Of a stretch of 64,000 nt of DNA, positions 17,654-26,637 are shown in pieces. This stretch comes from Natrinema pallidum DSM 3751. GTDB lineage: Archaea; Halobacteriota; Halobacteria; Halobacteriales; Natrialbaceae. Numbering within the stretch: the first letter of the stretch is position 1; the number at the start of each line of letters is the position of its first letter. The notes below the pieces were generated by a model. That model made no database searches. It worked only from the letters and a program-made list of their open reading frames with translations, and was not told the DNA's origin. Location of the stretch: NCBI RefSeq assembly GCF_000337615.1, contig NZ_AOII01000034.1, positions 1 to 64,000 on the forward strand, given 5' to 3'. Position numbers and translations under genes: made by a program.

Positions 17654-19093
17654 TTAGTTCTTCGGCGTCACGTCGAACGTCGGCGTGGCACCGCGGATGG
17701 CATCAGCGAGCGCCAGACAGATCGGAACCGTCCACAGCGTCGCGTACAGGGCCTGCGTAAGCGGGTTCGAGACCAGCGAGTACCGGAACCGATCCCACCG
17801 GCTGTCGAACGTGACCGCCTCCCAGGCCGCACGGTACGACCGCCAGCTATAGTACCACCAGACGATGCCGTTGAACGCGATGACCGGGGTCAGCGACGCG
17901 GGGACGACTCCTGTCGAGTCGGTGACGGTCAGCCACAGGACGGCGAGTCCGGCCGGCAGGCCAAGGACGTTCGTCACCGACAGGAGTTGGGTCAACACGG
18001 TTCCCGCCCAGAACCGACCGCGCTCGCGCCCCGACCAGCCCGGCGTCAGCAGGTGCCGGTACGGGCCGCGAACCCAGCGGCGTTTCTGCCGGACCCAGGC
18101 CTCGAGGCCGGCCGGACAGAGGTCCTGTACGTAGCGGTCGATGATGCCGAGGGTACAGCCCCGTTCGTGGGCCGCAACGCCTAACGCCATATCCTCGGTC
18201 ACCGCGTCGAGTTGCCACCGGTCGAGTTCGTACAGAACGGTGGCCGACGTGAAGTACGCCTTCCCGAGCAGTTGGTAGGGGCCGTCGGCCGAGTTCGCAT
18301 AAATGAGGTCGGACCACGCCGCGATCCCCATCGACTCGAGCAGCGGGAGGAGTCCGTCGTCGACGTTTCGCGCCGTCTGTTTCGCCTGGACGATGTCGTA
18401 CTCCGTGAGGCCGGCGACGGCGAGTTCGAACGTGTCGAGGGGGACCTGCGTGTCCGAGTCGAAGACCGTTACGACGTCGTCGGGCGCGAGCGAGAGCGTC
18501 GTGAACGCGTAGGTCAGGGCGGCGGCCTTCGTCCGCGGGACACCCGTCCCACTGAACGTCCAGTCCCCGGGCGAGCGATCGGCCGCGAGCGCCGCCCGAT
18601 CGACGGCGACGAACTCGACGTCGAGGTCGTCCTCGCGAGCGGCGGCGGACTCGCGGACCGCCGACACGGTCGGATCGTCGGGTTCGTGGATCACGGAGAC
18701 GGAAACGGCCGCCGTGGGATACCGCTGGGCGGCGATGTTGTCGAGGGTCTCCGCGAGAACCGCCGGCGTCTCGCGGTAGATCGGCACGAGAACGCGGACC
18801 CGACGGACCGCCGACTGTGGAAGCCGGCAACCCGATCGGGCCGTCGGTCGCGGCTCGCTCGCCGGCCGGCTCACGTCCGTCGATGGGGGATCGGCTCCAC
18901 CACTCACTCCCCCATCAGACCGTGCCGGTACCCGAGTACGGTCGAGATCCGTTCCCGCGACGACTCGCTCGAGGGTCCCGTCATCGACCAGGGCGTCGGG
19001 CCGACGAACGAGCAGCGACACCAGCGCGCCGTTGCCGACGCAGTAAGCCAACTGGGTCAGGACGAACACCGCGACGACGGCCTCGAGAAGCAT
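17654..19093 (-). CDS. Membrane-embedded family 2 glycosyltransferase
   Basis: 479-aa processive-type GT-A enzyme. An N-terminal membrane helix (about 3-28) is followed by the GT2 core: VLVPIYRETP, the metal-binding VFDSDTQ (DxD), the TEDMALG acceptor/catalytic Asp, and the processivity motif QKRRW. Two to three C-terminal helices follow. This arrangement resembles cellulose and hyaluronan synthases, suggesting surface polysaccharide or glycolipid synthesis at the membrane. The sugar cannot be predicted. No other glycan genes are adjacent. Confidence 0.85.
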   Translation of the reverse strand: MLLEAVVAVFVLTQLAYCVGNGALVSLLVRRPDALVDDGTLERVVAGTDLDRTRVPARSDGGVSGGADPPSTDVSRPASEPRPTARSGCRLPQSAVRRVRVLVPIYRETPAVLAETLDNIAAQRYPTAAVSVSVIHEPDDPTVSAVRESAAAREDDLDVEFVAVDRAALAADRSPGDWTFSGTGVPRTKAAALTYAFTTLSLAPDDVVTVFDSDTQVPLDTFELAVAGLTEYDIVQAKQTARNVDDGLLPLLESMGIAAWSDLIYANSADGPYQLLGKAYFTSATVLYELDRWQLDAVTEDMALGVAAHERGCTLGIIDRYVQDLCPAGLEAWVRQKRRWVRGPYRHLLTPGWSGRERGRFWAGTVLTQLLSVTNVLGLPAGLAVLWLTVTDSTGVVPASLTPVIAFNGIVWWYYSWRSYRAAWEAVTFDSRWDRFRYSLVSNPLTQALYATLWTVPICLALADAIRGATPTFDVTPKN

Positions 19094-19166
19094 TACGCGG
19101 GTAGTCGGCCGCCCGACGTATCGGTATTTCGGCCGGACTGTCGTCGCCGCCGAACGGTCAGGGCCG

Positions 19167-20267
19167 TCAGTCGAAGTACGCAGCCAACCGCTCGGCCGCC
19201 TCCGCGACGCGCGGCGTCACGAGCGCAAACCGCAGCCACTCGGTTCGGGAGTCGCCGAAGGCGTCGCCGGGCATCCCCGCGACGCCGGCCTCGTCGATCA
19301 GTCGCTCGACGTTTGCGATCGTGCCCGGATAGCCGTCGAAGCGGGCCATCACGTAGAACGACCCGCTCGGTCTGGTGTACTCCGCGCCCGCCGCATCGAG
19401 CGCGTCGGTGAAGGTGTCGACGCGCTCGCGGAGCAGGTCACGATTGCGCTCGTAATAGTCGGGTCCCGTCTCCCGAAGGGCGTTCAGGACCGCGTACTGA
19501 CCGGGGCGCGTGGTGGCGACGTTGACCAGCATGTGGCGGCTCTTGGCGTCGGCGACGAGCGCCGGCGGGAAAATCGCATAACCCACGCGAGCACCGGTGA
19601 TCGCCATCGACTTCGAGAAGCCGTTGGTGACGATCCGGTTGGCGGAGTCGGTCTCGAGCGCGCTCGCAAACCGTCCCGAGAGGTCGTAATGGTCGTACAC
19701 CTCGTCGCTGATGAGGATCGCGTCGTACTCCTCGGCGACGCCGACGAGGTCCCGCATCGTCTCGGCGGAGTAGACCGCCCCGGTCGGATTGTTCGGCGTG
19801 GTCACGACGATCGCAGCCGTTTCTTCGCTTGCGGCCGCACGGACGTCCGCGGGATCGAGTCCGCCCTCGTCGTCGGTCGCGACGTACCGCTGGGTGCCCC
19901 CGAGCATCGTCGTCTTGCCCGGGTAGTAGGGGTAAACCGGATCGGTCAGCAGGATCTCGTCGCCGCGCTCGCGCTCGAGCGCCCGCGCCATCGCGAGGTA
20001 GTTCGCCTCGCCGGTCCCGTTCGTGACGACGACCTGGTCGACATCGACGCCGCGCCGCGCGGCGATCTCCTCGCGTAACTCGAGCAGGCCCTCGCTTGGC
20101 GCGTACTGGAACCGGTCGGGTTCGAAGTCGGCGTACTCGTGAAGGCCCTCGCGGAGCGCCTCGGGGGGCTCCCAGTCGGGGTTCCCGCTGACCATGTCGA
20201 TGACATCGTGGCCCGCCGCGTCCGCGTACTTCATCACGCGGAAGAACAGCGGCGTCTCGTAGTTCAT
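19167..20267 (-). CDS. PLP-dependent class I/II aminotransferase
   Basis: Fold-type I aminotransferase, 366 aa. The PLP lysine lies in TNGFSKSMAITGARVGY, the Asn of NNPTGAVYS contacts the cofactor, and the ISDEVYDHY aspartate holds the pyridine nitrogen. The C-terminal arginine in EWLRFALVTP binds the substrate carboxylate. The substrate (aspartate, aromatic or branched-chain amino acid) is not evident. The ATG at 20267 begins MNYETPLFFRVMKYA, typical of the family; extension to 20393 would add a low-complexity stretch. It is divergent from the CinA gene. Confidence 0.88.
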   Translation of the reverse strand: MNYETPLFFRVMKYADAAGHDVIDMVSGNPDWEPPEALREGLHEYADFEPDRFQYAPSEGLLELREEIAARRGVDVDQVVVTNGTGEANYLAMARALERERGDEILLTDPVYPYYPGKTTMLGGTQRYVATDDEGGLDPADVRAAASEETAAIVVTTPNNPTGAVYSAETMRDLVGVAEEYDAILISDEVYDHYDLSGRFASALETDSANRIVTNGFSKSMAITGARVGYAIFPPALVADAKSRHMLVNVATTRPGQYAVLNALRETGPDYYERNRDLLRERVDTFTDALDAAGAEYTRPSGSFYVMARFDGYPGTIANVERLIDEAGVAGMPGDAFGDSRTEWLRFALVTPRVAEAAERLAAYFD

Positions 20268-20422
20268 GTCGGATACTTGGCGGTCGCGTCCCGTCTTTCT
20301 TTCCGTTTCCCGATCGAGCGGAATTGGTGTCGGTGACTCGAGGGGAGCCGACGCGCTCGGATCTGGGTTGCGTTCGGCCGGTACCCCCCGCATTCACAAC
20401 GCCGCCGCCCATGGAATCGGGC

Positions 20423-20935
20423 ATGAACGACGCCATCGACCGCGACCTGTCGCGGGACGTTGCCAACGCGCTGTGCGACGCCGAGGAGACCCTGGCCGTC
20501 GCCGAATCCTGTACCGGGGGCCTGATCGGCGCGGAGATCACCGCCGTCCCGGGGGCGAGCGACTACTTCGATTCGGGCCTGACGACCTACGCCTACGATG
20601 CCAAGCGCCGCCATCTCGGCGTCAGTCGCGAGGCGCTCGACGAGCACGGGGCGGTCTCCGAACCCGTCGCCCGCCAGATGGCACGGGGGATCAGGGACGT
20701 CACGGACGTCACTTGGGGCGTCTCGACGACCGGAATCGCCGGTCCCGCCGGCGGAACGGCGGCGAACCCGGTCGGGACCGTCTACATCGGCGTTTCCTAC
20801 GGGGGGCCGTGGGGCAGCGAGGAGTCCTACGCGACCGTCTCCCGCTACGTCTTCGACGGCGACCGGGCGGCCGTGCGAGCACAGACGGTCGAGCAGGCCC
20901 TCACGGACCTGCTCGCCGAAATCGACTCGCGGTGA
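20423..20935 (+). CDS. cinA: CinA C-terminal family protein (nicotinamide-nucleotide amidase)
   Basis: Stand-alone C-terminal CinA domain (PncC-like), 170 aa, which deamidates NMN to nicotinate mononucleotide in NAD recycling. The signature VAESCTGGLIGAEIT near the N-terminus and the GIAGPAGGT loop are both present, as is a YVFDGDR segment near the end. The N-terminal molybdopterin-like domain of full-length CinA is absent, as is usual in archaea. ATG at 20423 is chosen, with another in-frame ATG four codons earlier at 20411. Confidence 0.88.
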   Translation: MNDAIDRDLSRDVANALCDAEETLAVAESCTGGLIGAEITAVPGASDYFDSGLTTYAYDAKRRHLGVSREALDEHGAVSEPVARQMARGIRDVTDVTWGVSTTGIAGPAGGTAANPVGTVYIGVSYGGPWGSEESYATVSRYVFDGDRAAVRAQTVEQALTDLLAEIDSR

Positions 20936-21013
20936 GGCCGGTCGAAACGAGTCCGGACGACTGACTCTCTCGAGAGAAAACTATTCCCTCGTCGACTCCC
21001 CAGATGCGGCTAG

Positions 21014-21499
21014 ATGAACAAGAAAGGGCACGTACTGAATGCCGTCCTCTTGAGTATCGGGCTCGGGTATCTCCTCGAGCCGACGGGCGACCTGGAGACG
21101 TTCAAAACGATCGTCATGATCGGCGTCCCGGTTTCGCTCGGCGCACTGTTTCCGGACGTCGACACTGCTTTCGGCAAGCACCGCAAGACGCTCCACAACC
21201 TGCCGGTTCTGGCCGGTTTCGTGGCGTTTCCGCACGTGTTCGGAAACCTCGAGTACGTCTGGATCGGCGTGTTGACCCATTACGTCCTCGATGTCGCGGG
21301 GAGCAAGCGCGGCATCGCGCTGTTCTATCCCGTCTGGAAGAAGGAGTTCGGCCTCCCGATCGGCGTCGCGGTCAGCAGCGAGCGCGCCGACCTGATGATG
21401 GTCGCCGTGACCGTCGCCGAGCTCCTCCTCGTCGCGCTGGTCGTCTTCGAGATTCCCCAGTGGGGGCTCGAGATGGGACGGCGGGGACTCGGGCTCTAG
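21014..21499 (+). CDS. Membrane-bound metal-dependent hydrolase-like protein (DUF457/YdjM family)
   Basis: 161-aa protein with about four hydrophobic helices. The conserved residues of this family, ALFPDVDT, HRKTLHN and LTHYVLD, give a His/Asp cluster that probably binds a metal at the membrane surface. It starts with MNKKGHVLNA, the standard opening His of the family (His6). Function in archaea is unknown. A second, distantly similar protein is encoded at 35085-35690. Confidence 0.75.
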   Translation: MNKKGHVLNAVLLSIGLGYLLEPTGDLETFKTIVMIGVPVSLGALFPDVDTAFGKHRKTLHNLPVLAGFVAFPHVFGNLEYVWIGVLTHYVLDVAGSKRGIALFYPVWKKEFGLPIGVAVSSERADLMMVAVTVAELLLVALVVFEIPQWGLEMGRRGLGL

Positions 21500-21581
21500 C
21501 CCCCGACGCGGGCGACTAGTCATCGCCGCTCGTCGCTATCGAGGGTCGGGCGGCGGAACACGGGACGAAACGGCGGCACAT

Positions 21582-22583
21582 CTATCGCCGGTTCGGCGAC
21601 CACTCGTCGCAGGCGTCCATGTCGTCCATGGCCCTGTCGTGGCGAGCGCAGTAGGGAACCATCCCCTCGGATGAGCGGACGTATTCGAAGTGTTCGCAGT
21701 TCCCACAGTAGCGGTCCGTCGGTTCGTCGGGCGTCTCGGGCGACGGTTCGACGATCTCCGCGTCGCGGCCGTCGCCGGACTCGAGCGGCGAGGTAATATC
21801 GCTCGCAGCGGACCCGCCGTCACTGGTCGCAGCGCCGGCGGGGCGGCCGGGTTCGGTGGTGCGGGTTCGCCGCGAGGAAGCGGCCGACCGTCGGGTGGAC
21901 CGGCTCTCGCCCTCGCTTTCGTCGTACGAAAGCGACGTGCCGCCTGACTCGGTCGCGCTATCCTCGTCGGTCCCGTTGGTCTGCGTTTCGACATCGCCGT
22001 TCGGCGTCCCGCCGAGGAAGCCGATGCCGCCCAGCCCGCCCGCATCGCTCGAGTCGTCGACTTCGAGGACGGTCTTGTTGTGGCGGGTGACGTTCATCTC
22101 GAGGTTCCCGCCGGGGTCGTTGCGCTGCTTGAACGTGGCGACGGCGCTGAACAGACACCAGATCGCGGGCAGGAGTCCGAGCAGGTAGATCGCGGAGACC
22201 TCGAGCGTGAGTTGTTCGCTGCCGTAGCGCCAGTGTTCGGGGTAGGCGTACCAGAAGAGGACGACCCCGAGCAGGCAGAGGCTCGCGCTGATTGCGGCCG
22301 TGGCCTGGACGCGACGGCCGGCCGGCAACACGACGAAGACGCCGACGAGGACGGTCGGGACGCTGAGGCCGGCCAGCATGCTCGCGGCGCGGACGGTCGC
22401 GAACCGGGCGGACATGTCCCCCGAGAGCGCAACCGCGTATCCGCCGAGGAGGTCGGTCGTCGCCACGAGCACGGCCACGACGGCCATGAGTGCACCGAGG
22501 ACCACGAGCGCCATCCCCGAATACAGGCGGCGACTCGTCACCCCCGGTGCGGTCCCATCGTAGGCCTCCGTCAGGCTTGTCAT
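21582..22583 (-). CDS. Membrane protein with C-terminal zinc-ribbon-like cysteines
   Basis: 333 aa. The first 170 residues contain about five hydrophobic helices in a compact bundle. A long acidic, Ser/Gly/Thr-rich linker (about 180-285) follows and is probably disordered. The C-terminus has YCGNCEHF, then VPYCARH and DACDEW, a four-cysteine pattern with nearby His residues that could bind zinc. This layout suggests a membrane anchor presenting a cytoplasmic zinc module, but no known function fits. It is divergent from the DUF5789-like gene. Confidence 0.65.
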   Translation of the reverse strand: MTSLTEAYDGTAPGVTSRRLYSGMALVVLGALMAVVAVLVATTDLLGGYAVALSGDMSARFATVRAASMLAGLSVPTVLVGVFVVLPAGRRVQATAAISASLCLLGVVLFWYAYPEHWRYGSEQLTLEVSAIYLLGLLPAIWCLFSAVATFKQRNDPGGNLEMNVTRHNKTVLEVDDSSDAGGLGGIGFLGGTPNGDVETQTNGTDEDSATESGGTSLSYDESEGESRSTRRSAASSRRTRTTEPGRPAGAATSDGGSAASDITSPLESGDGRDAEIVEPSPETPDEPTDRYCGNCEHFEYVRSSEGMVPYCARHDRAMDDMDACDEWSPNRR

Positions 22584-22725
22584 ACCCGCCCGTTTGGCGT
22601 CCCATCACAAAACGATACGTCAGACACACCTCGGCTGTCGGAGAGGTCCGGCCGTGGTCGACACCCGCTTCGATGGCACCCGCTGAAACGAAAGCTTGAA
22701 TCGCCGCCCTCGCAAACGACCCGCT

Positions 22726-23013
22726 ATGAGCGACGAGGACGAGGACGCGGAGCCGGCAGTCTCGCTCGGAGAGCACACTCCAGTCGAGGGCGCACCGCTT
22801 GCCCGCGTGAGTTCGCGGCTGACCTGGCCCAAGGAGAAGAGCGAAGTCCGTCGGCTCGAGGGCGACGCCGTCATTCGAACGCCCGATGGCCCACGGGAAC
22901 TGTCGACCGTCCTCGAGTCGATCGACGAGACGTATTTCCAGCGCCGCCAGGAGTTCGAGGGGCACGTCCGGGACGTGATCGGGACCGGTCCCGTCCCGAC
23001 CGCCGACGAGTGA
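22726..23013 (+). CDS. Small DUF5789-like haloarchaeal protein
   Basis: 95-aa acidic soluble protein whose central RLTWPKEKSEVRRLEGD and VIRTPDGPRELSTVLES segments match the haloarchaeal DUF5789 family, as far as I recall it. No catalytic residues are evident. The stop is four nucleotides before the GTG of the CPBP-like membrane protein, so the two genes almost certainly form an operon. ATG at 22726; a start ten codons upstream (22696) would add only basic residues. Confidence 0.65.
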   Translation: MSDEDEDAEPAVSLGEHTPVEGAPLARVSSRLTWPKEKSEVRRLEGDAVIRTPDGPRELSTVLESIDETYFQRRQEFEGHVRDVIGTGPVPTADE

Positions 23014-23017
23014 CACC

Positions 23018-23713
23018 GTGGCCTCCGAGTCCGGGCGGCGCGACGGCCAGTGGCTCCCCGATCGCCTGAGGCTCACCTGGGTCAAGCAGTCGTTGCTGTT
23101 CGGTGCCGTCCTAACCGTCCTGTGGATGCGCGTCGTTCCCAGTGCGTTGACCCACCGAACCGTCGTCGACGGCGTTCTTCTGATCGGGGGACCGCTCGCG
23201 CTTGCGCTCTCGCAGGGAAAGCGAATCGGCTGGCGGATCGATCGGCTCGCGCTCCGAAATACGGTTCTGCTGGCCGCGTTCGTGCTGCCGTTCTACATCG
23301 TCGGCTCGACGCTACCGACCATCCGCGCGTTCTATCCGATCTGGGAGACCTCGGCCGCGCCGGCGGCGTTCGTCCCCCACGCGGTCAAACTCCTCGTCCT
23401 CGCGTTGGCCGCCGAGACCTACTATCGAGGCTTGCTCTGCGTCGGCGTCAAGAAACTCGGCTTCGGCGCGGTGTTCATCAGCCCCGTGATCTACATGCTC
23501 CACCACGCCTCGAAACCGCCGATCGAGTTCGTGCTGTCGGGGCCGACGGACGTCCTGTTCGGTGCCGTCGACTACAAGTCCGACTCCATCCTCCCTTCGG
23601 TCGTCGCCCACGGCGGCGGCCTCGTCTTACTCGACTGGCTCGTACTCCACGAGCCGGTGTTCGAACCGACGCTGGTGCTCCGGTTCCTCGAGTGGCTGCC
23701 GGTCCCGGTGTAG
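23018..23713 (+). CDS. CPBP-like intramembrane protease homologue
   Basis: 231-aa protein with about six membrane helices. The CPBP/Abi pattern is recognisable: AETYYRGLL (canonical EExxxR, here Ala-Glu), HH in YMLHHASKP, and a histidine in VVAHGGG. The replacement of the first Glu by Ala may reduce or remove glutamic protease activity, so it may be a non-proteolytic relative. It starts with GTG at 23018, four nucleotides after the upstream DUF5789-like gene. Confidence 0.65.
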   Translation: MASESGRRDGQWLPDRLRLTWVKQSLLFGAVLTVLWMRVVPSALTHRTVVDGVLLIGGPLALALSQGKRIGWRIDRLALRNTVLLAAFVLPFYIVGSTLPTIRAFYPIWETSAAPAAFVPHAVKLLVLALAAETYYRGLLCVGVKKLGFGAVFISPVIYMLHHASKPPIEFVLSGPTDVLFGAVDYKSDSILPSVVAHGGGLVLLDWLVLHEPVFEPTLVLRFLEWLPVPV

Positions 23714-23847
23714 CGGTGAGCCGCCCGGCGGCTCCGGCCCGATCACGAGGCTCGTTACGGGCCGGCGACGGTCGCCGCCGCCTCCTGTAACCGCGACACA
23801 CAGTCAGAAACACCAATACTTATGGGTTCTGTTCAAGACGTTGAAAT

Positions 23848-24921
23848 ATGGACGCCCGAACGACGTTTCTCGCCCTCCTCGTCGCCGTCCTTTGCGGGCT
23901 CGCCGCCCTGTTGGTTCTGCCGCTCGTCGAGTACGTGCTGGCGGCCTGTCTGCTCGCCGTCGTCCTTCGACCGGCCTACGACCGACTCGAGCCGCGAGTC
24001 GGCCCGCGGCTCGCCGGACTCGCGTGTACCGGCAGCGCCGTCGCCGCCGGCATCGTTCCGCTGATGCTCGTGTCGCTGGTGGTGCTCCGTACCGGCGTCT
24101 CGACCCTCGAGTCGATCGAGAGCGCCCAACTCGTTGTCTCCGCCCGCGAGATGGCTCGGAACGAGTTGGGAATGGGCGACGAGACGGTCTCCGCGCTCGA
24201 ATCCGCATTCCGGTCGGAACTCGAAGGATCGATCTCCGATGTCGCGGAACTGACGCTGGTCCGCAGCGTCGATCTCGTGACGACAGGCATGGACGTCGCG
24301 GTCGGGGTGCTCGTCGTCGTCTTTCTGCTGTACTATCTGTTGGTCGATGGGCCCGCGTTCGTGGCCTGGCTCCGCGAGACCGCGCCGCTCGAGGGGGACG
24401 TGCTCGACGAACTGTTCGCAGAAGTCCACGCCGTCACCCGGGCGGCCCTTCGGGCACACGTGTTCGTCGCGATCGTCCAGGGGATACTCGGTGGCCTGGG
24501 GCTCGCACTGCTCGGCGTCCCGTACGCGACTACGCTGGCGATCGTCCTCGTGTTCGCGGCGTTTCTCCCGACGGTCGGCGTCTGGCTCGTCTGGGGCCCG
24601 GTCACGCTCGCCCACGCGGCCTCGAGCGACCCCGTCCGCGCCGTCGTCCTGCTGGGATACGGGCTCGCCGTGCTCACCGTGGCGGACAATTATCTGCGCG
24701 CGTACCTCGTCGACCGGCGCTCGGGGTTACATCCCGCGACGGCCCTCCTGGGGGTCATCGGCGGCGTCTCCCTCTTCGGCGTGGTCGGTCTGTTCGTCGG
24801 GCCCGTCGTCCTCGCGGCGTTCAAGGCCTGTCTGACGGTCGTCGATCGACTCGAGGGGACCGCTTCGGATACTCCGGAGTCCGATCTCGGCCGCGAGCGT
24901 ACCATCGTCGAAACCGAGTGA
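23848..24921 (+). CDS. AI-2E family (PerM-type) membrane transporter
   Basis: 357-aa membrane protein with the architecture of the AI-2 exporter superfamily: two N-terminal helices, a soluble helical region (about 95-145), then a cluster of five or so helices. The conserved C-terminal part includes HPATALLGVIGG and a GLFVGPVVLA segment typical of the family. Members move various small molecules or act as Na+/H+ antiporters; the substrate here is unknown. An ACTTATG box ending 24 nt before the ATG suggests a leaderless mRNA. Confidence 0.85.
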   Translation: MDARTTFLALLVAVLCGLAALLVLPLVEYVLAACLLAVVLRPAYDRLEPRVGPRLAGLACTGSAVAAGIVPLMLVSLVVLRTGVSTLESIESAQLVVSAREMARNELGMGDETVSALESAFRSELEGSISDVAELTLVRSVDLVTTGMDVAVGVLVVVFLLYYLLVDGPAFVAWLRETAPLEGDVLDELFAEVHAVTRAALRAHVFVAIVQGILGGLGLALLGVPYATTLAIVLVFAAFLPTVGVWLVWGPVTLAHAASSDPVRAVVLLGYGLAVLTVADNYLRAYLVDRRSGLHPATALLGVIGGVSLFGVVGLFVGPVVLAAFKACLTVVDRLEGTASDTPESDLGRERTIVETE

Positions 24922-24949
24922 CCGACGAGCTGGCCGCGAGCGGGTCGTC

Positions 24950-26389
24950 TCAGTCGGCCGTCTGGACTCGTTCGGCACGGTCGGTCGTCGGCACGCCGCG
25001 ACCGGTCAGCGTCATCGCGAACAGCACGAGCGGCGACAGCAGCCCGAACAGGTAGAACGGCGCGTACTCGAGGGTGGGAACGCCGGTCGCCGAGGCCATG
25101 AAGACGCCGCCGGCGTGCCACGGAATGAGTGCGCCGGTGGGCGTCCCGGCCGCTTCGACGGCCCGCGAGAGTTCGTCGCTATCGAGGCCGAACTCCTCGT
25201 AGAGGTTTCTGAGCGTCAGCCCGGGAAGGACGATACTCATGTACTGCTGGGCGGTGAGCGCGTTGATAAGGATCGCGGAGAGACCGGTACCGGCGATCAG
25301 GCTGCCGGAACTCCAGACGGCCTGCGAGAGCCGGTCGGCGAGCACCGCCAGCACGCCGGTGTGCTCGAGGAGGCCACCCAGCGAGAGCGCGGCGACGACG
25401 ACGGTAATCGTCCAGGCCGAGCCGGTGAGGCCGCCGGTCGCGAGGAGTTCGTTCACGAGGTCGGTCCCGGTTTCGGGCGCGGTCCCGTTCATGAAGACTT
25501 CCCAGGCGGCGACGAAACCCGCGCCCTGGACCAGGATCGAGGTGCAGACTCCGGCGACGACGCCGACTACGAGCGTCGGAAGCGCGGGATAGCCGTAGAG
25601 GGCGAGCCCGAAGGTCACGATCAGCGGCAGGAAGACGAGCACGGAGAGGTCGTACGTCCCCGAGAGCGCGGTCTGGATTTCGGCGACGCGATTGACCGGA
25701 ATCTCGCCACCGGCCCGGAGCCCGAGCACGGCGAAGCCGAGTATCGAGAGCCCGAACGCGATGGCCGTCCCCGTTCGCATGCGGTGGATGTGGTCGTACA
25801 GCGACGTGTTCGTCACGCCGGCCGCGAGGTTCGTCGTGTCCGAGAGGGGCGACTGCTTGTCGCCCGCGTAGGCACCCGAAATGACCGCGCCGACGGTCAT
25901 CGGCGCGGGAACGCCCAGCCCCGCCCCGATTCCGACGAACGCGACCCCGAGCGTCCCAACCGTCGTCCACGAGGATCCGATCGAAAACGCCACGACCGCG
26001 GCCAGGACCACCGTGACCGGCAGGAACACCGTCGGCGTGAGCAACTCGAGGCCGTAGTACATCATCGCCGGAATCGTCCCGGCGTCGACCCAGGTGGCGA
26101 TCAGCGCGTAGATCGTAAAGAGGATCAACAGCGCCTGGCTCCCCATCAGGAGGCCGTTGGTGATCCCATCGGAGAGGTCGGTCCACTGATAGCCGAGATA
26201 GCGACCGAACGCGCCGACGAAGACGATACTCCAGAGCAGCGGTACGTGGGGGGCCAGCCCGAGCAGGGCCGACCCGATCCCGAGAAACGTGACGACTGCG
26301 AGCACCGGAACGAGTGCGAGAACGAACGACGGCCGTCGTTCGGGGTCGAGGTCGTCGACTGTAGTCGGCGTAAAGTCGAATGTCATCAT
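24950..26389 (-). CDS. nhaC: NhaC-family Na+/H+ antiporter
   Basis: 479-aa polytopic membrane protein (11-12 helices) of the NhaC/arginine-ornithine antiporter superfamily. Hallmarks are the FSIGSSWTTVGTLG stretch and the GAYAGDKQSPLSDTTNLA stretch with the Asp/Ser/Thr cluster found in ion-coupled members. Na+ export is essential in a halophile; substrate exchange of other compounds by this family is possible. It starts at ATG 26389 (MM; the second Met is equally likely). An AATTTTTA box at 26411-26418 lies about 22 nt upstream. Convergent with the AI-2E gene. Confidence 0.88.
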   Translation of the reverse strand: MMTFDFTPTTVDDLDPERRPSFVLALVPVLAVVTFLGIGSALLGLAPHVPLLWSIVFVGAFGRYLGYQWTDLSDGITNGLLMGSQALLILFTIYALIATWVDAGTIPAMMYYGLELLTPTVFLPVTVVLAAVVAFSIGSSWTTVGTLGVAFVGIGAGLGVPAPMTVGAVISGAYAGDKQSPLSDTTNLAAGVTNTSLYDHIHRMRTGTAIAFGLSILGFAVLGLRAGGEIPVNRVAEIQTALSGTYDLSVLVFLPLIVTFGLALYGYPALPTLVVGVVAGVCTSILVQGAGFVAAWEVFMNGTAPETGTDLVNELLATGGLTGSAWTITVVVAALSLGGLLEHTGVLAVLADRLSQAVWSSGSLIAGTGLSAILINALTAQQYMSIVLPGLTLRNLYEEFGLDSDELSRAVEAAGTPTGALIPWHAGGVFMASATGVPTLEYAPFYLFGLLSPLVLFAMTLTGRGVPTTDRAERVQTAD

Positions 26390-26410
26390 CGGCGGTATGC
26401 ATTTCGGGCA

Positions 26411-26418
26411 TAAAAATT
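26411..26418 (-). promoter_or_regulatory. TATA-like box of nhaC
   Basis: Minus-strand AATTTTTA lies 22 nt before the nhaC ATG and would give a nearly leaderless transcript. The flanking 26419-26637 region holds no gene that I can support. Confidence 0.5.
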
Positions 26419-26637
26419 GAGCGATTTATTACCTCAGTGTATGCGGGCTGGTAGCAGTGGACACATTATTGTCGAACGAACAGTCATCTCCAACAATATT
26501 TCGGCTCGCCCCAGGCTCGAGACGGTCGGTCCCGCGAGAGAACTCACGAAGCGAATCACGACGGGTTCCAGCGGTGGCTGGACCGAAGCACCGCTGTCGG
26601 CGGTCTCTCGGTCGTCGGTCGACGCCCCCGTCGCCCG

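Noticed and set aside
25115-26413. A 432-codon plus-strand frame opposite nhaC
   Set aside because: It is highly charged, has no hydrophobic core and mirrors a well-supported membrane transporter gene.
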